Source: Domibacillus aminovorans
Lineage (GTDB): Bacteria; Bacillota; Bacilli; Bacillales; Domibacillaceae
DNA: 64,000 nt
NCBI RefSeq assembly: GCF_001643235.1
Contig: NZ_LQWY01000012.1
Coordinates: 186,001 to 250,000 of the forward strand
Direction of reading: 5' to 3'
Shown here: positions 16,987 to 26,892 of the stretch, one piece after another
How the letters are laid out: every line of letters begins with the position of its first letter
Numbering within the stretch: position 1 is the stretch's first letter
Translations under genes and position numbers: made by a program
Notes under the pieces: generated by a model
The model's database searches: none
Told to the model about the DNA's origin: nothing
Seen by the model: only the letters and a program-made list of their open reading frames with translations

Positions 16987-18863
16987 TATCGTGTCCCCCC
17001 CTTATCAGCATCATCAAGAAGTTCTTCTTTATGAATATGATAACCATGATCATCTTTAATTGAACGGTAAAGCATTGAAGCAAATGCTACAGCCAAACCG
17101 ATAATTAATACTGGAAGTGCCCATCCTTTGTCATCCACGTGATACATCGCACCAAAAGCCCCAATAAATAAACCTAATGCAATCATGAATGGTGTAAATG
17201 AATTGTTCGGCATATGAATGTCACCAATTGGTTCTGCTGGCGTCATTTCTGTTTTGCCTTCCATTTTTTCAATCCAGAATGCATCCAGACCACGTACAAG
17301 TGGAAGCTGTTTAAAGTTGTAGAATGGTGTTGGTGATGGAAGTGCCCACTCAAGTGTGCGTCCATCTTTCCATGGATCTATTCCAACTTTTACATTTTTC
17401 ACTTGTGTCACAACGACATTAATTAGCAGTACAATGACACCGACAAACATAAATGCAGCACCTATCGAACTAATTAAGTTTCCAGTTTCTAATCCTTGCC
17501 CCGGTAAGAATGTCCAAACGCGGCGCGGCATCCCCATAAGTCCAAGGAAATGCTGGATAAAGAATGTTAAATGGAAACCTATCAGGAAGAACGTAAAGGT
17601 TACTTTTCCTAATTTTTCACTCAACATTGTGCCAAACATAAGCGGCCAGTAGAAATGAACACCTGCTAATAGTCCAAACACAACGCCACCAACGATAACG
17701 TAGTGGAAGTGAGCAACGATAAAGTAACTGTCATGGAACTGGTAATCAGCAGGAGCAGCAGCCTGCATAACCCCTGTTACACCACCCATAACGAATGATG
17801 GAATAAACGCAATGGCCCAAAGCATCGGCACTGTAAACTGAATGCTTCCGCCCCACATCGTTAAAATCCAGTTAAAGATTTTAATCCCTGTTGGAACAGC
17901 GATCGCCATTGTTGCTACTGCAAAAATCGCATTAGCAACCGGACCTAGACCCGTTGTAAACATATGGTGAGCCCATACCATGAAGCCAAGGAACCCGATT
18001 AACACCGTCGCGAATACCATCGAAGAATATCCAAACAAACGTTTTCTGGAGAATGTCGGAATTACTTCAGAGAAAATACCGAACGCCGGCAAAATAAGAA
18101 TGTATACTTCCGGGTGACCGAAAATCCAGAATAAATGCTCCCAGATAACTGTGTTACCACCCATAGCTGCATCAAAGAAGCCCGCTCCGAACATACGATC
18201 AAATAACATCATGAACAAACCTACAGTAAGTGGTGGGAATGCAAAAAGAATAAGCGCTGATGCGACAAATGTTGTCCATGTGAAAAGCGGCATTCTCATG
18301 TATGTCATGCCCGGTGCGCGCATATTGATAATTGTAACGAGGAAGTTAATTCCCCCCATCAATGTACCGAAACCGGAAATTTGCAGCCCGAGCACGTAAA
18401 AGTCAATTCCGTGCCCTTCTGATGCTAGTGAAAGTGATGCGTAAGATGTCCATCCTGCATCCGGCGCACCACCCAAGAACCATGAAAGGTTCAAGAATAC
18501 GCCGCCGAAAAAGAACAGCCAGAATCCTAAAGCATTAACAAATGGGAACGCAACGTCGCGCGCACCGATTTGAAGCGGCATAACCGCATTCATAAAACCT
18601 AATAAAAGTGGCATTGCTGCCAGGAATATCATTGTCGTACCGTGCATCGTAATAATTTCATTAAAAAGACCGGCACTGACAAAATCATTGTTTGGTACAG
18701 CCAGCTGAATACGAATCATCATCGCTTCAATACCACCGGCTAGGAAGAAGAGACCTCCGGCCAGTAAATAAAGAATGGCGATTTTTTTATGGTCAACTGT
18801 TGTTAAGTATTCCCAAACTGTACCGGCAAATCCCCGTTTTTGCGTGTGTGCAATGGTACTCAA
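16986..18863 (-). CDS. ctaD: Cytochrome caa3 oxidase subunit I
   Basis: The catalytic subunit, holding heme a and the heme a3-CuB site where oxygen is reduced and protons are pumped. The 625 residues include the low-spin heme ligand region (NEIITMHGTTMIFLA), the CuB motif WIFGHPEVYILILP, HHMFTTGL, and HDSYFIVAHFHYV with the heme ligands. The C-terminal extra helices are those of the Bacillus caa3 branch. The start is TTG at 18863 behind AGGAGGTAAAACCG. It is preceded by ctaC and coupled to ctaE. Confidence 0.98.
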   Translation of the reverse strand: MSTIAHTQKRGFAGTVWEYLTTVDHKKIAILYLLAGGLFFLAGGIEAMMIRIQLAVPNNDFVSAGLFNEIITMHGTTMIFLAAMPLLLGFMNAVMPLQIGARDVAFPFVNALGFWLFFFGGVFLNLSWFLGGAPDAGWTSYASLSLASEGHGIDFYVLGLQISGFGTLMGGINFLVTIINMRAPGMTYMRMPLFTWTTFVASALILFAFPPLTVGLFMMLFDRMFGAGFFDAAMGGNTVIWEHLFWIFGHPEVYILILPAFGIFSEVIPTFSRKRLFGYSSMVFATVLIGFLGFMVWAHHMFTTGLGPVANAIFAVATMAIAVPTGIKIFNWILTMWGGSIQFTVPMLWAIAFIPSFVMGGVTGVMQAAAPADYQFHDSYFIVAHFHYVIVGGVVFGLLAGVHFYWPLMFGTMLSEKLGKVTFTFFLIGFHLTFFIQHFLGLMGMPRRVWTFLPGQGLETGNLISSIGAAFMFVGVIVLLINVVVTQVKNVKVGIDPWKDGRTLEWALPSPTPFYNFKQLPLVRGLDAFWIEKMEGKTEMTPAEPIGDIHMPNNSFTPFMIALGLFIGAFGAMYHVDDKGWALPVLIIGLAVAFASMLYRSIKDDHGYHIHKEELLDDADKGGTR

Positions 18864-18894
18864 CGGTTTTACCTCCTTTATGATGTTTCAGTAA

Positions 18895-19974
18895 TTATTG
18901 TTCTACTTTCAGACCCATCAAATACGTTGCCAATTGATCAAGTTCTTGATCGGACAATTCGCCATATGTGCCTGTCATTTTGTTTCCTGGTTTGTAAGCT
19001 TCTGGATTGGAAATCCAGTTTTTCAATTCTTCTTCGTTGTGCTCTAAAATACCTGCAACGAGTTCACGATCACCAAAGCTTCCAAGGTTCGGTGCCATAC
19101 GTGCTGCTTCCGGACGCTCATCTGCTGGTGATACAGCATGACAGCTTAAGCATTTTTGGTTGAATATTTCTTGCCCTGCAGCAGCTTGTGGATCTTCTGG
19201 TACAGCTTTTGCATCAACTGCTTGCATCGCTGTTGTCCACTGGTCAAACTCATCTTGTGGAATGGCACGCACTTTAAAGTCCATCAATGCATGAGACGGT
19301 CCGCAAAGTTCGGCACATTTTCCATAGAAAAGATTATCCGCTTCTATTGCTTTTTGATTATCAAATTCAAGCCACATTTTATTGACATTTTCTGTGTTCG
19401 CATCAATTTTTCCGCCCGCAGCCGGAATCCAGAATGAATGTTTAACATCTGATGCTTTTATATTAAAATACACTCTTTGATCCGTTGGAACGACAAGTTC
19501 CTGACTCGTAATGATTTTTTGATTCGGATACTCAAATTCCCACCAGTAAAGACTCGCGCGAACATTTACAACAAGAGCATCGGTTGTACCATCTTCTTTC
19601 TTTTTATCCATCGCTTTCGTATCCGCAAGTTCAAACGTAGTGATAACGGTTGGAACCGTAAGAATGATGAGTAAGAGAATCGGAATAACCGTCCAGACAA
19701 TCTCTAAAACATGGCTTCCTTCCACTTGTTTCGGGATGGATTCATCGCCTTTTTTACGACGGAATTTAATGATGGCGACAGCAAACATAATCGTTACAAC
19801 GATGACGACACCGACCATGATCACAGTACTCAAGATCATGAGATCATATGCAATTTGACCCGCTTCTCCGGCTGGAATCAACGTTGAAAGAAATGGTTCA
19901 CCACAGCCAGACAGAACGAGCGTCAGCAAGCCAAAAACCGTCAAAAGACGCCATTTTGTTAACTTCTGTTTCAT
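18895..19974 (-). CDS. ctaC: Cytochrome caa3 oxidase subunit II with fused cytochrome c domain
   Basis: Subunit II receives electrons from cytochrome c. It has a lipoprotein signal (LLTLVLSGC lipobox, Cys about 24), two membrane helices, a CuA domain with CAELCGPSHALM, and a C-terminal cytochrome c domain with the heme motif CLSCH and a candidate Met ligand (KMTGTYGELSDQ). Length is 359 residues. The fusion defines the caa3 type as opposed to the quinol-using aa3 type. Confidence 0.98.
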   Translation of the reverse strand: MKQKLTKWRLLTVFGLLTLVLSGCGEPFLSTLIPAGEAGQIAYDLMILSTVIMVGVVIVVTIMFAVAIIKFRRKKGDESIPKQVEGSHVLEIVWTVIPILLLIILTVPTVITTFELADTKAMDKKKEDGTTDALVVNVRASLYWWEFEYPNQKIITSQELVVPTDQRVYFNIKASDVKHSFWIPAAGGKIDANTENVNKMWLEFDNQKAIEADNLFYGKCAELCGPSHALMDFKVRAIPQDEFDQWTTAMQAVDAKAVPEDPQAAAGQEIFNQKCLSCHAVSPADERPEAARMAPNLGSFGDRELVAGILEHNEEELKNWISNPEAYKPGNKMTGTYGELSDQELDQLATYLMGLKVEQ

Positions 19975-20057
19975 AGCTTATTACTACCCCTCTTTCCTAT
20001 AAATTTCTAAAAACAGTGCGTATATATGGATTTCTTATAAAGAAAGAATTCCCTCAT

Positions 20058-20966
20058 TTAAATAACGGTCACAATGACCATCGCAACAAACATAATAGTT
20101 AAATATTGAAGCGAATAAACAAACATACGTTTCGCCCATTTTAAATCGTCTTTTACTTTAAAACCGGTAATCGCAAGCGCTATCCAGCCGATATTTAATA
20201 TCGTAGCCAGAGTGAAAAACGCAAGGCCAAGATCCATCATGAAGAACGGAAGCGGCAACAGTAATAGCGTCCAGACGAACATATGGCGTTTTGTGACAGC
20301 AAACCCTTTCACTGTCGGCAGCATTGGAATGCCGGCTTTTCCGTATTCCTCGCTCCGTTTCATCGCCAGCGCATAAAAATGTGGCGGCTGCCAGATGAAC
20401 ATGATTAAAAACAGCATCCATGCGAGTACATCAAGTGTCGGGTCGACGGCTGCCCAGCCAATTAATGGTGGCACGGCACCTGATAGACTTCCGACAACTG
20501 TATTGCTTACATGGCGGCGTTTCGACCACATCGAATAGATTACGACATAGCTTAAAATACCGATAATGCCGATGACACCTGCTGTGAACGTTGTCAAAAA
20601 TAAAAGCGCTGATCCCATGATGACAAGCGCAAGTCCTAAGATCAATACTTTTGAATAACTGATTTTGCCTGTCACAGTCGGTCTTGATTTCGTCCGCTCC
20701 ATAAGCGGATCAATGTCCCTGTCTATGTAATTGTTTAAACTAGCCGATCCGGCGATAATGAATGCCGAGCCGAGCAATGTAAAGAACATGGTATCAAGGT
20801 TAGCCAGGAATGGGACATCATTCATAACAAATGCCAGCCACATACCAGTAAAAACCGTAATTAAATTGGAATTAACAATGCCAATTTTTATGAGTGCCAT
20901 AAAATCTTTCATCGCTGTCGTTTCAGGCACATTTGTTTTATCCATCGTTGTTGCGGCACGCGACAC
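20058..20966 (-). CDS. ctaB: Protoheme IX farnesyltransferase (heme O synthase)
   Basis: CtaB attaches farnesyl to protoheme to make heme O, the precursor of heme A. The 302-residue membrane protein shows the UbiA-family prenyl-diphosphate motif [19 protein letters not shown] and the second motif of loop 6/7 ([15 protein letters not shown]). The GTG start at 20966 has GGAGGAG eight bases upstream. It precedes ctaC by 83 bases on the same strand and diverges from ctaA. Confidence 0.97.
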   Translation of the reverse strand: MSRAATTMDKTNVPETTAMKDFMALIKIGIVNSNLITVFTGMWLAFVMNDVPFLANLDTMFFTLLGSAFIIAGSASLNNYIDRDIDPLMERTKSRPTVTGKISYSKVLILGLALVIMGSALLFLTTFTAGVIGIIGILSYVVIYSMWSKRRHVSNTVVGSLSGAVPPLIGWAAVDPTLDVLAWMLFLIMFIWQPPHFYALAMKRSEEYGKAGIPMLPTVKGFAVTKRHMFVWTLLLLPLPFFMMDLGLAFFTLATILNIGWIALAITGFKVKDDLKWAKRMFVYSLQYLTIMFVAMVIVTVI

Positions 20967-21278
20967 ATTTTTCTCCTCCTCTCTCGTACATCAGCTTCTC
21001 CCTCCTACTATAAAGGATACAGCCGCACTTTTCTACACTATTTAAAAACATTTCAAAACAATGGATCCTATATTCCATATTAAATCATATCCATTACTTT
21101 TTATGTGAACAGATGATGAACTAATTTTGTCGAATTTGTGACTCGTCAATGCGTTCTGTTTTCATTGTTTCATTTTTATAAGATAATATTAATTATGTGC
21201 AGAGGCTAGTTGCAGAATTGCGTCTTTCTCTGTATGATCATGTACGGATACGTTCATATACAGAAGAAGGTGAATCTA
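20967..21278. promoter_or_regulatory. ctaB-ctaA divergent promoter region
   Basis: No gene is seen in these 312 bases. A candidate ctaA promoter is TTTTCA (21159-21164), a 17-base spacer, GATAAT (21182-21187). TTTGTGAC at 21135-21142 resembles a half-site for the respiration regulator ResD (consensus near TTTGTGAAT), which controls ctaA in B. subtilis; this is only suggestive. Confidence 0.4.
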
Positions 21279-22184
21279 TTGCAGAGTTGGCTTAAATGGC
21301 TCGGGGTGCTGACAACATTAGTCATGTTAGTCGTGTTGATCGGCGGCGCACTTGTGACAAAAACGGATTCCGGACTTGGCTGCGGAAATGAATGGCCGCT
21401 TTGCCACGGACAGATTATTCCGGAAGATATTACGATGGAAACATTTATTGAACTTTCTCATCGAGCTGCCTCAGGAGCAGCTGGATTGCTTGTTCTGAGT
21501 CTTTCAATCGGCTCATGGCGTGTAATTGGACATAAACGGGAAACGAAATTTTTAGCGTTACTTTCCTTTTTCTTTTTAATGGCACAGGCATTAATCGGTG
21601 CGGCCGCTGTATTGTGGGGACAAAACGACTTCGTTCTGGCGCTTCATTTTGGCATCTCACTCATTTCTTTTGCGTCTGTTCTTTTATTAACATTGCTTAT
21701 TTTCGAAGTAGACAAGCGGTTTGATGCATCGAATATCGTGATTGATAAACGAATGAAATGGCATACAATCGGGGTAACCCTTTATAGCTATATGGTCGTT
21801 TATACAGGTGCACTCGTACGCCACACAGAAGCAAGCATGGTATGCGGTTCCTGGCCACTTTGTGGAAATAATTCTTTTCTTCCATCAAATATGTATCAAT
21901 GGATTCAAATGGGCCACCGAGCTGCGGCAGGGCTGATTTTTATTTGGATCGCTTACATTACCTATATTGCCGTTAAGCATTATAAACAGCAGCGCGTGCT
22001 ATATTGGGGCTGGCTCATTGCATTCAGTCTGGTGTTATTACAGGTAATTGCTGGCGCATTTATTATTTGGACAAATTTAAATTTATATGTAGCGCTTGCA
22101 CATGCGTTATTTATTTCTTGTTTATTCGGCCTTCTCTGCTACTTCATATTACTCATTTCAAGAAGCAATATAAACGGGCAGTAA
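21279..22184 (+). CDS. ctaA: Heme A synthase
   Basis: CtaA oxidises the C8 methyl group of heme O to make heme A. It is an eight-helix membrane protein of 301 residues. [13 protein letters not shown] and [10 protein letters not shown] hold the cysteine pairs found in Bacillus enzymes, and [22 protein letters not shown] and LAHALF hold the heme-ligand histidines. The TTG at 21279 follows AGAAGGTG and fits the family start; upstream in-frame codons lack a ribosome site. Confidence 0.95.
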   Translation: MQSWLKWLGVLTTLVMLVVLIGGALVTKTDSGLGCGNEWPLCHGQIIPEDITMETFIELSHRAASGAAGLLVLSLSIGSWRVIGHKRETKFLALLSFFFLMAQALIGAAAVLWGQNDFVLALHFGISLISFASVLLLTLLIFEVDKRFDASNIVIDKRMKWHTIGVTLYSYMVVYTGALVRHTEASMVCGSWPLCGNNSFLPSNMYQWIQMGHRAAAGLIFIWIAYITYIAVKHYKQQRVLYWGWLIAFSLVLLQVIAGAFIIWTNLNLYVALAHALFISCLFGLLCYFILLISRSNINGQ

Positions 22185-22208
22185 TGAAAAGATTGCGCAA
22201 ACACAAAA

Positions 22209-22237
22209 CGAGCCTTGGTAGCGATTCTGAAGGCTCG
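22209..22237. terminator. ctaA terminator
   Basis: CGAGCCTT and AAGGCTCG with a 13-base loop, followed by TTTTATTT. Confidence 0.8.
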
Positions 22238-22341
22238 TTTTATTTGTATTTTGAATGATTTAAAATTCAAAAAGATATGTTTTCAACTAAAATGAACATC
22301 ACTGTATTAACATACTTTTTCCTTTTACGCCATAGGATGAC

Positions 22342-23148
22342 CTATTCAAACTCAATCGTATCTCCCCGCTGAATATGACCACCTTGAATGACTTTAGCGT
22401 AGACACCAATCCCACCGTTATTTTGCTTTATAGCCGTTCTCAGAACACTTGTATCTTTAGGCAGATCACCTTGAGGCAATGTTGTCATTACACAACGTAC
22501 TGTTGGCTGTTCAATTTGCAGACGTACCTCTTTCCCAATACGAAGAGTCTTGCCAACCCACTCATTTTCGATAAAGCCTTCGCCATCAGGTACATCGACG
22601 ACAAGATTCGGACGGAAGCGTCGTACTTCAATCCTGCTCTCTGGATTCAACTTTCGCATGTGATCAATGGTAGCTGTAGTAAGCAAGTGAACCATCGCCG
22701 CATCAAAAAAAGTACCTTGTGGAGATGCGCAGCTAATGACTGAATTACGGTTGTTCAGTTCCTCCATGTCTGGAATATATTCCTCAAACTGTACTTCATT
22801 AGATGTTGGTGTGACGAGGTGAACAGGGCGATTCAAATTCTCTGAAAGTCGATCATTTAGATTTTCTTCGGTGCTGATTCCCATAGAACCATCAGGAAAG
22901 GTAATCCGGATGACTGAAATAGAGTTAGAATCAGTAGGTGGTTCAACAAATGAAGCACGGTAATCAAATATATTTGGCCACTTCCGTGGGTTTTTCGCGT
23001 TAGCAAGCTTTCCTGTTGACATATCCATCAAAGCATATGCACGGTCTCCTAGCAACCCATTTAATGTCACATTGCATGCATTCATCTCTTCTCCCATCAT
23101 TGACTTTACAGGATACCGCCAGACTGAGACTACTTTTGGATTTTGCAT
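22342..23148 (-). CDS. MOSC domain-containing protein
   Basis: A MOSC protein of 268 residues. The N-terminal MOSC_N part (VVSVWRYPVKSMMGEEM, GLLGDRAYALMD) is followed by a MOSC domain with RRFRPNLVVD and the sulphur-carrier cysteine region PTVRCVMTTLPQG. Relatives (YcbX type) reduce N-hydroxylated bases with a molybdenum cofactor. The substrate is unknown. AGGAG precedes the ATG. It stands alone between ctaA and pycA, a place where B. subtilis has no such gene, so it is probably an acquired single-gene unit. Confidence 0.82.
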   Translation of the reverse strand: MQNPKVVSVWRYPVKSMMGEEMNACNVTLNGLLGDRAYALMDMSTGKLANAKNPRKWPNIFDYRASFVEPPTDSNSISVIRITFPDGSMGISTEENLNDRLSENLNRPVHLVTPTSNEVQFEEYIPDMEELNNRNSVISCASPQGTFFDAAMVHLLTTATIDHMRKLNPESRIEVRRFRPNLVVDVPDGEGFIENEWVGKTLRIGKEVRLQIEQPTVRCVMTTLPQGDLPKDTSVLRTAIKQNNGGIGVYAKVIQGGHIQRGDTIEFE

Positions 23149-23322
23149 GAAATTTCGCTCCTTTATAAAAGTTTACATTTTATTCTTCCACTTCAATTAT
23201 AACTCTCCTACTACAGATCCGTTACCATTAATCCCAATATTCAAAAAATTATATACCTTTTGTATGGGTTATTAGCTCTGAAGGCGACAAATTCATTATA
23301 AATGAGCTTTTACGTAAAAAAC

Positions 23323-23347
23323 AAAAATCCCCAAATAGAGGATTTTT
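23323..23347. terminator. pycA terminator
   Basis: AAAAATCC and GGATTTTT flank a 9-base loop, with further T residues on the minus strand, 34 bases past the pycA stop. Confidence 0.75.
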
Positions 23348-23380
23348 AAGATTCCACTATTCGGGGTCAAATTCATTCAT

Positions 23381-26300
23381 TTATTTTTCAAGCTCAACAA
23401 GTAAATCGCCGGTAGCAATCGCTTCACCACTTTGAACGTAAACCGCTTTTACTGTTCCATCAAATGGCGACTGCACTGTCGTTTCCATTTTCATTGCTTC
23501 TGTGATCATCAAGTGATCCCCGCGTTTTACTTTGTCGCCTTTTTCAAGGATGACTTTAATAACCGTACCTGGCATTGTCGCACCGATATGGCCCTCATTT
23601 TTGGGATCTGCTTTTACTTTTGCATTTACAACCGATTTAATGCTTTCATCTTTAATGACTACATCACGAGGCTGACCGTTTAGTTCAAAGTTAACGATAC
23701 GTGTTCCATCTGCCTGTGGATGGCCAATTGAAATCAATTTCACAATCAGCGTTTTACCTGTTTCGATTTCGATTTCTTTTTCTTCACCTAGACGCATACC
23801 ATACAGGAATGTCGGCGTATCCAAAACCGAAATATCACCGAATTGAGCGACAACTTTTGTGTAATCCGTAAATACTTTAGGATACAATGCATACGCAATG
23901 ACATCATGGTCTGTCGGATCTTCGTCGATTTCTTTCTTTAACTCTTCGCGTAATGCTTCAAAATCAACGTCTGCGAGCAGTTCGCCAGGACGCACTGTAA
24001 TCGGTGCTTTTCCTTTCAAAATAACGTTTTGAAGCGCCTCAGGGAATCCACCGACCGGCTGGCCAAGATAGCCTTCAAACAGTTCAATCACCGAATCCGG
24101 GAAGTCAATTTTATCGCCTCGGAGCAAGACTTCTTCTTCTGTCAAATCATTCTGTACCATGAATAATGCCATATCACCAACGACCTTAGAAGATGGCGTT
24201 ACTTTAACAATGTCACCGAACATTAAGTTCACGCGGCGGTACATATCTTTCACTTCATCCCAACGCTCGCCAAGACCGACTCCTTTTGCTTGCTGTTGAA
24301 GATTACTATACTGCCCCCCTGGCATTTCGTGCTCATAAATTTCTGTATGAGGTGCGAGCATGCCACTTTCAAATGGCGCATAGTATTTACGTATATCTTC
24401 CCAATAAGAAGACAATTTTTCAAGCGAATCGATGCTAACAGACGGTGCACGATCTGTTCCTTCAAGCGCATAGCGAAGTGTATTTGCACTTGGCTGCGAC
24501 GTTAAACCAGCCATTGAGCTCAATGCTGTATCCACGATATCAACACCTGCTTCAATCGCTTTCGTATACATGTAAATGCCATTTCCGCTCGTATCATGTG
24601 TATGAAGATGGATCGGAATATCAATTGTCGCTTTTAATTCAGAAATAAGACGATAAGCGGCTTGTGGTTTTAATAAGCCTGCCATATCTTTAATGCCGAG
24701 AATATGAGCACCCTGCGCTTCGAGTTCTTTCGCCATTTGTTTATAATATTCGACGTTATATTTCGCGCGGGACGGATCATCAATGTCACCCGTATAGCAA
24801 ATGGCTGCTTCGGCAATTTTGCCCGACTGGCGAACGGAATCAATCGTGACTTCCATTCCTTTTACCCAGTTTAAACTGTCAAAAATACGGAATACATCGA
24901 CGCCAGATTCCGCTGACTGCTGAACGAATTCACGAATGACGTTATCTGAATAGTTTTTGTAACCGACCGCGTTCGCTGAACGAAGAAGCATCTGGAACAA
25001 TACATTCGGTACCTGCTTGCGAAGTGTCTCAAGGCGTTTCCATGGATCTTCTTTCAAGAAACGATAAGCCACATCAAATGTCGCACCGCCCCACATTTCC
25101 ATTGAGAATAATTCGGGAAGTAAACGCGCCGTTGCTGGTGCAATATTCATTAAATCATTTGTCCGTACACGTGTAGCAAGAAGCGATTGATGGGCATCAC
25201 GGAATGTCGTATCGGTAAGCAATACTTCATTCTTCTCTTTTACCCAATTGACAAGACCTTCTGTCCCTTGCTCATCCAAAATTTGTTTCGTGCCGCGTGC
25301 TGGTTTTTCAGACAGTTTCACTTTTGGAATGCGCGGTGTTTCAAAGACTGGTTTTTTCTTCTGTTCTACACCAGGGACACCGTTGATTGTGACTGTCCCA
25401 ATGTAGTTAAGCATTTTTGTTGCACGGTCTTTCTTTTTAGGAAAAATAAAAAGTTCCGGGGTTGTATCAATAAATGACGTATCGTAATTGCCCGCAATGA
25501 AATCTTCATGGCGCATGACGTTTTCAAGAAACGGAATATTTGTTTTAATGCCTCGAATACGAAATTCCTGCAAATTGCGCATCATTTTTGAGGCTGCTTG
25601 TTCAAATGTCATCGCAAATGTGGACACTTTCACAAGTAAAGAATCATAGTACGGTGTAATAACAGCACCTTGGAAGCTATTCCCTGCATCTAGACGTACA
25701 CCGAATCCGCCGCCTGAACGATACGCCATAATGCGGCCTGTATCTGGCATAAAGTCATTTTCCGGATCTTCCGTCGTAACACGTGACTGAATGGCATAAC
25801 CCATCGTACGAATGTTTTCCTGCACTGGAATGGCCACTTTCGTGCTATGCATAGAATGACCTTCCGCAACTAAAATTTGCGTTTGAACGATATCAATACC
25901 CGTAATCAATTCGGTAATTGTATGTTCTACCTGAATACGCGGATTCACTTCAATAAAGTAGAAGTCTTCGCCCGCTGTTAAAAACTCAACCGTTCCGGCA
26001 TTTAAATAGTTTACTTTTTTCATTAGCTTAACGGCTGCTTCACAAACACGGTCACGCAATTCTTCTGAAATGGATACAGCTGGTGCAACTTCGACAACTT
26101 TTTGATGACGGCGCTGTACAGAGCAGTCTCGTTCATACAAATGAACAACATTGCCTTCATGGTCACCGATAATCTGTACTTCAATATGCTTCGGATTTTG
26201 AACGAATTTCTCCACGTATACTTCGTCGTTTCCGAACGCCGCTTTCGCTTCGGATTTCGCACGATCATATGATTCACGTACTTCTCCAACGTTTTGCACA

Positions 26301-26818
26301 ATCCGCATACCACGGCCGCCGCCGCCGAGCGATGCTTTAATAATAATTGGGAATCCGTGCTGTTTACCAAACTCCACAACTTCTTCAAGGCTGTTAACAG
26401 GACCGTCTGTACCTGGGATTACTGGAATATCCGCATTGATTGCCTGTGTACGCGCTTTTACTTTATCTCCAAACATGTCGAGATGGCCTGATTTCGGCCC
26501 AATAAAGATAAGCCCTTCTTCTTCGCAACGTTTTGCAAAATCAATATTTTCAGATAAAAAGCCGTAGCCTGGGTGAATAGCATCAACATCTGCCTTCTTG
26601 GCAATTTCTATAATGCCTTCAATGTCAAGGTATGCATCAATCGGTTTTTTTCCTTCTCCGACAATGTATGCTTCGTCTGCTTTATAACGATGATATGATC
26701 CTGAATCTTCCTTTGAATAGATAGCAACCGTTCGGATATGTAATTCAGTGCAGGCCCGGAAAACACGAATTGCGATTTCTCCCCTGTTCGCCACCAGCAC
26801 TTTACTGATTTTTTTCAT
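23381..26818 (-). CDS. pycA: Pyruvate carboxylase
   Basis: It carboxylates pyruvate to oxaloacetate with ATP, bicarbonate and biotin, refilling the citrate cycle. Length is 1145 residues: biotin carboxylase (VLVANRGEIAIRVFRA; ATP loop GGGGRGMRI), carboxyltransferase (TDTTFRDAHQSLLATR; metal ligands in LHTHDTSGNG), allosteric region, and C-terminal biotin carrier with EAMKMET. The ATG at 26818 has GGGGAGAG at proper distance; an ATG two codons earlier is too close. In B. subtilis the c-di-AMP sensor DarB, also encoded in this window, stimulates PycA. Confidence 0.98.
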   Translation of the reverse strand: MKKISKVLVANRGEIAIRVFRACTELHIRTVAIYSKEDSGSYHRYKADEAYIVGEGKKPIDAYLDIEGIIEIAKKADVDAIHPGYGFLSENIDFAKRCEEEGLIFIGPKSGHLDMFGDKVKARTQAINADIPVIPGTDGPVNSLEEVVEFGKQHGFPIIIKASLGGGGRGMRIVQNVGEVRESYDRAKSEAKAAFGNDEVYVEKFVQNPKHIEVQIIGDHEGNVVHLYERDCSVQRRHQKVVEVAPAVSISEELRDRVCEAAVKLMKKVNYLNAGTVEFLTAGEDFYFIEVNPRIQVEHTITELITGIDIVQTQILVAEGHSMHSTKVAIPVQENIRTMGYAIQSRVTTEDPENDFMPDTGRIMAYRSGGGFGVRLDAGNSFQGAVITPYYDSLLVKVSTFAMTFEQAASKMMRNLQEFRIRGIKTNIPFLENVMRHEDFIAGNYDTSFIDTTPELFIFPKKKDRATKMLNYIGTVTINGVPGVEQKKKPVFETPRIPKVKLSEKPARGTKQILDEQGTEGLVNWVKEKNEVLLTDTTFRDAHQSLLATRVRTNDLMNIAPATARLLPELFSMEMWGGATFDVAYRFLKEDPWKRLETLRKQVPNVLFQMLLRSANAVGYKNYSDNVIREFVQQSAESGVDVFRIFDSLNWVKGMEVTIDSVRQSGKIAEAAICYTGDIDDPSRAKYNVEYYKQMAKELEAQGAHILGIKDMAGLLKPQAAYRLISELKATIDIPIHLHTHDTSGNGIYMYTKAIEAGVDIVDTALSSMAGLTSQPSANTLRYALEGTDRAPSVSIDSLEKLSSYWEDIRKYYAPFESGMLAPHTEIYEHEMPGGQYSNLQQQAKGVGLGERWDEVKDMYRRVNLMFGDIVKVTPSSKVVGDMALFMVQNDLTEEEVLLRGDKIDFPDSVIELFEGYLGQPVGGFPEALQNVILKGKAPITVRPGELLADVDFEALREELKKEIDEDPTDHDVIAYALYPKVFTDYTKVVAQFGDISVLDTPTFLYGMRLGEEKEIEIETGKTLIVKLISIGHPQADGTRIVNFELNGQPRDVVIKDESIKSVVNAKVKADPKNEGHIGATMPGTVIKVILEKGDKVKRGDHLMITEAMKMETTVQSPFDGTVKAVYVQSGEAIATGDLLVELEK

Positions 26819-26859
26819 CTTCATCTCTCCCCTGATATGTTGATAAAGTCTATATAAAA

Positions 26860-26882
26860 AAGTTCAGCAAATTGAACCTTTT
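26860..26882 (-). terminator. Weak terminator between ftsW and pycA
   Basis: An imperfect stem (AGGTTCAA / TTGCTGAACT on the minus strand) followed by TTTTTTA lies in the 74-base gap after ftsW. It may allow some read-through into pycA. Confidence 0.5.
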
Positions 26883-26892
26883 TATTTTAGCG

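Noticed and set aside
21135-21142. ResD-like half-site before ctaA
   Set aside because: A single 8-base match is too weak to list as its own site; it is only mentioned in the promoter region entry.
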